Assembly (NCBI RefSeq): GCF_000975035.1
Contig: NZ_BBRA01000001.1
Coordinates: forward strand, 558,001 to 622,000
Direction of reading: 5' to 3'
Source of the DNA: Demequina flava
GTDB lineage: Bacteria > Actinomycetota > Actinomycetes > Actinomycetales > Demequinaceae
DNA: 64,000 nt
Positions 62,284 through 64,000 of the stretch are shown piece by piece. Below the pieces are notes generated by a model that had not been told where the DNA came from, did not search any database, and saw only the letters and a list, made by a program, of their open reading frames with translations. The stretch's first letter is position 1; each line of letters starts with the position of its first letter. The translations under genes and the position numbers were made by a program.

Positions 62284-63981
62284 TCAGGAGCCCTGAAGCC
62301 ACACGACGCCATCGGGCGCTAACTCGGGAGAGTCGAAGCGGTCGCCTGTCAGCAAGTCAGTTCCGGAGTATCCGTCGACTCGGGCGGGCGTGCGCGAGAC
62401 ATTCACGAGCGCCGTCACAGCCTGCGCGCCCGTGCCGCGCTTGATCGCGTAGACCTGGTCGCCTGCATCGAGAACCTCCTGTGGCGAGGTGGGGGCGAAC
62501 GCAGGTTGGCCGCGCCGCACCTCGAGCATATGAGAGATCGCTTCGAAGACGCCGTGGCGCCGAGCGTCGCTACCGAGTTCCGCGAGCAACGTATCCGCGT
62601 CGAGCTTCTCGCGATTGATGCGCCGGTTCACACCCGAGGACTCCATCCCTGCCGTGTCCCCACGGGAGCCGAAGAGCGAGTGCACGTAGATTGCCGGCAC
62701 CCCAATCTGGGCGAGCAAGATCGCATGTGCCGCCCGGGCACGGGCGGCGACCACGGCATCGTCCCTGCGCTCGGCGTCATCGACGAGCGCATCGACATAG
62801 TTGACGTTGAGCTCGTAGACCGACTGCGACCCATCCGGTTCCATCGCGTACGAGGCACGGCCGCCGCTGGCGTGAGCACGAGCCGCGAGCGCCTCCTGCT
62901 CCTGGGGCTCGAGAATGCCGCGGGAGGGGCGCATCCCGACGCCGTCGTGGCTGGCGAGGAAGTTGAACCACGTCGCGGCTGCGCCGAGGTCTTCGAGGCC
63001 GCGTGACCACGCGCTAAGACGTGCGGCGGAGCCCGACAAGAAGGAATGCAGGACTAGCGGCGGAAGCGCGAACTGGTACACCATGTGCGCCTCATCCGTG
63101 AGGTCGCCGAAGTAGGAGATGTTGTCCGGATGCGGCACGTTCGTCTCGGTCAGAAGCTTCACCCCTGGTGCGGTTGCGTCAACGATCGCGCGCCAGATCT
63201 TGACGATCGCGTGAGTACCCGGCAGGTGGATGCAGGCCGTTCCCGAGTCCTTCCACAAGTAGCCGATTGCATCGAGGCGGATCGTCGTAGCGCCTGCCGA
63301 AATGTACGTGAGCAAGACATCGGTGAGCGCCTCTAGCGTCGCCGGGTTCGCGACGTTGACGTCGACCTGATCGCGGCCGAACGTGCTCCACGCTGACACC
63401 GTTGACCCGTCTGGGCGCTCGTAGTCGTGGATAAGCGGCGTCGTGCGTGGACGCACCACCTGCGAGGCATCAAAGTCGCCCGCCGGGGTGATGAAGAAGT
63501 CGGCAAATGAGGGGTCGCGGTTAAGCCACGCCTGGAACCATCCGGCCTGGGAAGACATGTGATTGGCCACGAAGTCGAGGGCGATACCGCGCGTCGCGGA
63601 GAGATCAGTGACATCACTCCAGGCACCCACGTTGGGGTCGATCTCGTAGTAGTCCGTGACAGCAAAACCGTCGTCTGAGGTCCACGGGAAGATCGGCAAC
63701 AGGTGGACGTCGGAGATACGGTCCCCCACGGTCGCATCAAGGGTGTGGCGCAGGGTCTTAAGGGGCGCCTGTCCGGTGCGGCGGATTGAATCTCCGTACG
63801 TGATGAGGAACGACGTGCGCTCGCTCATCGGGACCTCAGCGGGGGCACCGCCTCCTTCAACAAAACGTGACGTGACCGCAAGCAGGCGATTGAGGATCTC
63901 GGCAGCTTCGCCGGGTTCGTCCGTGAGGACCGCGATGAGCGGCTCGAGCTTCGCTGACAGATCGCCGTTGATCGTGGGCAC
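62284..63981 (-). CDS. GH13 subfamily 18 sugar phosphorylase, likely glucosylglycerate phosphorylase
   Basis: 565 residues, full length. GH13 barrel with nucleophile Asp237 (TTIRLDAIGYLW), acid/base Glu279 (LLTETNVPHPDN) and stabiliser Asp346 (FLASHDGVGMRP). HLLPIFPWTSDDGFAVTDYY and YGDSIRRTGQAPLKTL are hallmarks of the sucrose phosphorylase subfamily. True sucrose phosphorylases are nearer 500 residues; glucosylglycerate phosphorylases are about 555, as here. The gene reads directly into glycerate kinase. The reaction would be glucosylglycerate plus phosphate giving glucose 1-phosphate plus glycerate. GTG 63981 follows AAAGGA. Sucrose 6-phosphate phosphorylase is the main alternative. Confidence 0.85.
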   Translation of the reverse strand: MPTINGDLSAKLEPLIAVLTDEPGEAAEILNRLLAVTSRFVEGGGAPAEVPMSERTSFLITYGDSIRRTGQAPLKTLRHTLDATVGDRISDVHLLPIFPWTSDDGFAVTDYYEIDPNVGAWSDVTDLSATRGIALDFVANHMSSQAGWFQAWLNRDPSFADFFITPAGDFDASQVVRPRTTPLIHDYERPDGSTVSAWSTFGRDQVDVNVANPATLEALTDVLLTYISAGATTIRLDAIGYLWKDSGTACIHLPGTHAIVKIWRAIVDATAPGVKLLTETNVPHPDNISYFGDLTDEAHMVYQFALPPLVLHSFLSGSAARLSAWSRGLEDLGAAATWFNFLASHDGVGMRPSRGILEPQEQEALAARAHASGGRASYAMEPDGSQSVYELNVNYVDALVDDAERRDDAVVAARARAAHAILLAQIGVPAIYVHSLFGSRGDTAGMESSGVNRRINREKLDADTLLAELGSDARRHGVFEAISHMLEVRRGQPAFAPTSPQEVLDAGDQVYAIKRGTGAQAVTALVNVSRTPARVDGYSGTDLLTGDRFDSPELAPDGVVWLQGS

Positions 63982-64000
63982 GTGGGTCGTCCTTTGCTTC

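Noticed and set aside
1-64000. CRISPR arrays, transposases, integrases, attachment sites, rRNA
   Set aside because: I saw no regularly spaced direct repeats, no transposase or integrase motifs and no rRNA-like sequence. The sugar cassette has no flanking repeats that I could find.

Overview
The window is GC-rich, densely packed bacterial chromosome and reads as a Gram-positive actinobacterium, probably order Micrococcales; a Demequina/Cellulomonas-like lineage is my guess, with low confidence. Evidence: a WhiB1-PdtaS convergent pair, AdnA/AdnB helicase-nucleases, UvrD2, UPF0182, DUF3107/DUF3152/DUF2342/DUF5679 proteins, an initiator tRNA without encoded CCA, and many GTG or leaderless starts. 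No phage, insertion sequence, CRISPR array or rRNA was seen.

Layout. 1-3738: end of an oligopeptide-type ABC operon (binding protein, OppB with a large extra membrane insert, partial OppC). 4006-11421: housekeeping genes (rmuC, ispH, xseA, xseB, a PfkB sugar kinase, fumC), with one gene-poor stretch (5407-5850) holding degenerate inverted repeats. 11623-15749: type II NADH dehydrogenase, then a sulfur-response locus: a CsoR/CstR-like repressor and a tiny Cys-rich protein divergent from a CoA-disulfide reductase/rhodanese fusion, around a near-perfect CsoR-type operator. 15754-30568: purE-purK, GtrA, a two-component system, a large GT-C-like membrane enzyme, an orphan FHA-FtsK/EccC-like ATPase, whiB1-pdtaS, a double fluoride channel and an amino-acid permease. 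30664-49446: initiator tRNA and a block that matches conserved actinobacterial gene order (UPF0182, PDZ-Lon protease, DUF2342, DUF5679, ThiF/TOMM-like, uvrD2, nudC, adnB, adnA, DUF3152, DUF3107).

49492-58403: an apparently accessory sugar cassette (ABC transporter, binding protein, GH3 beta-glucosidase, TetR regulator with a palindromic operator) lying between DUF3107 and a DEAD-box helicase. 58582-63981: DEAD-box helicase, TrhO tRNA hydroxylase, then glycerate kinase paired with a GH13_18 phosphorylase, together suggesting use of glucosylglycerate as a compatible-solute carbon source.

Across the window the 9-mer GGCCGATGC occurs about 27 times on both strands, in and between genes, far above what composition predicts. 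Many genes have a TANNNT box 5-8 bases before a GTG or ATG and no Shine-Dalgarno sequence, indicating leaderless transcription. All counts were made by eye.
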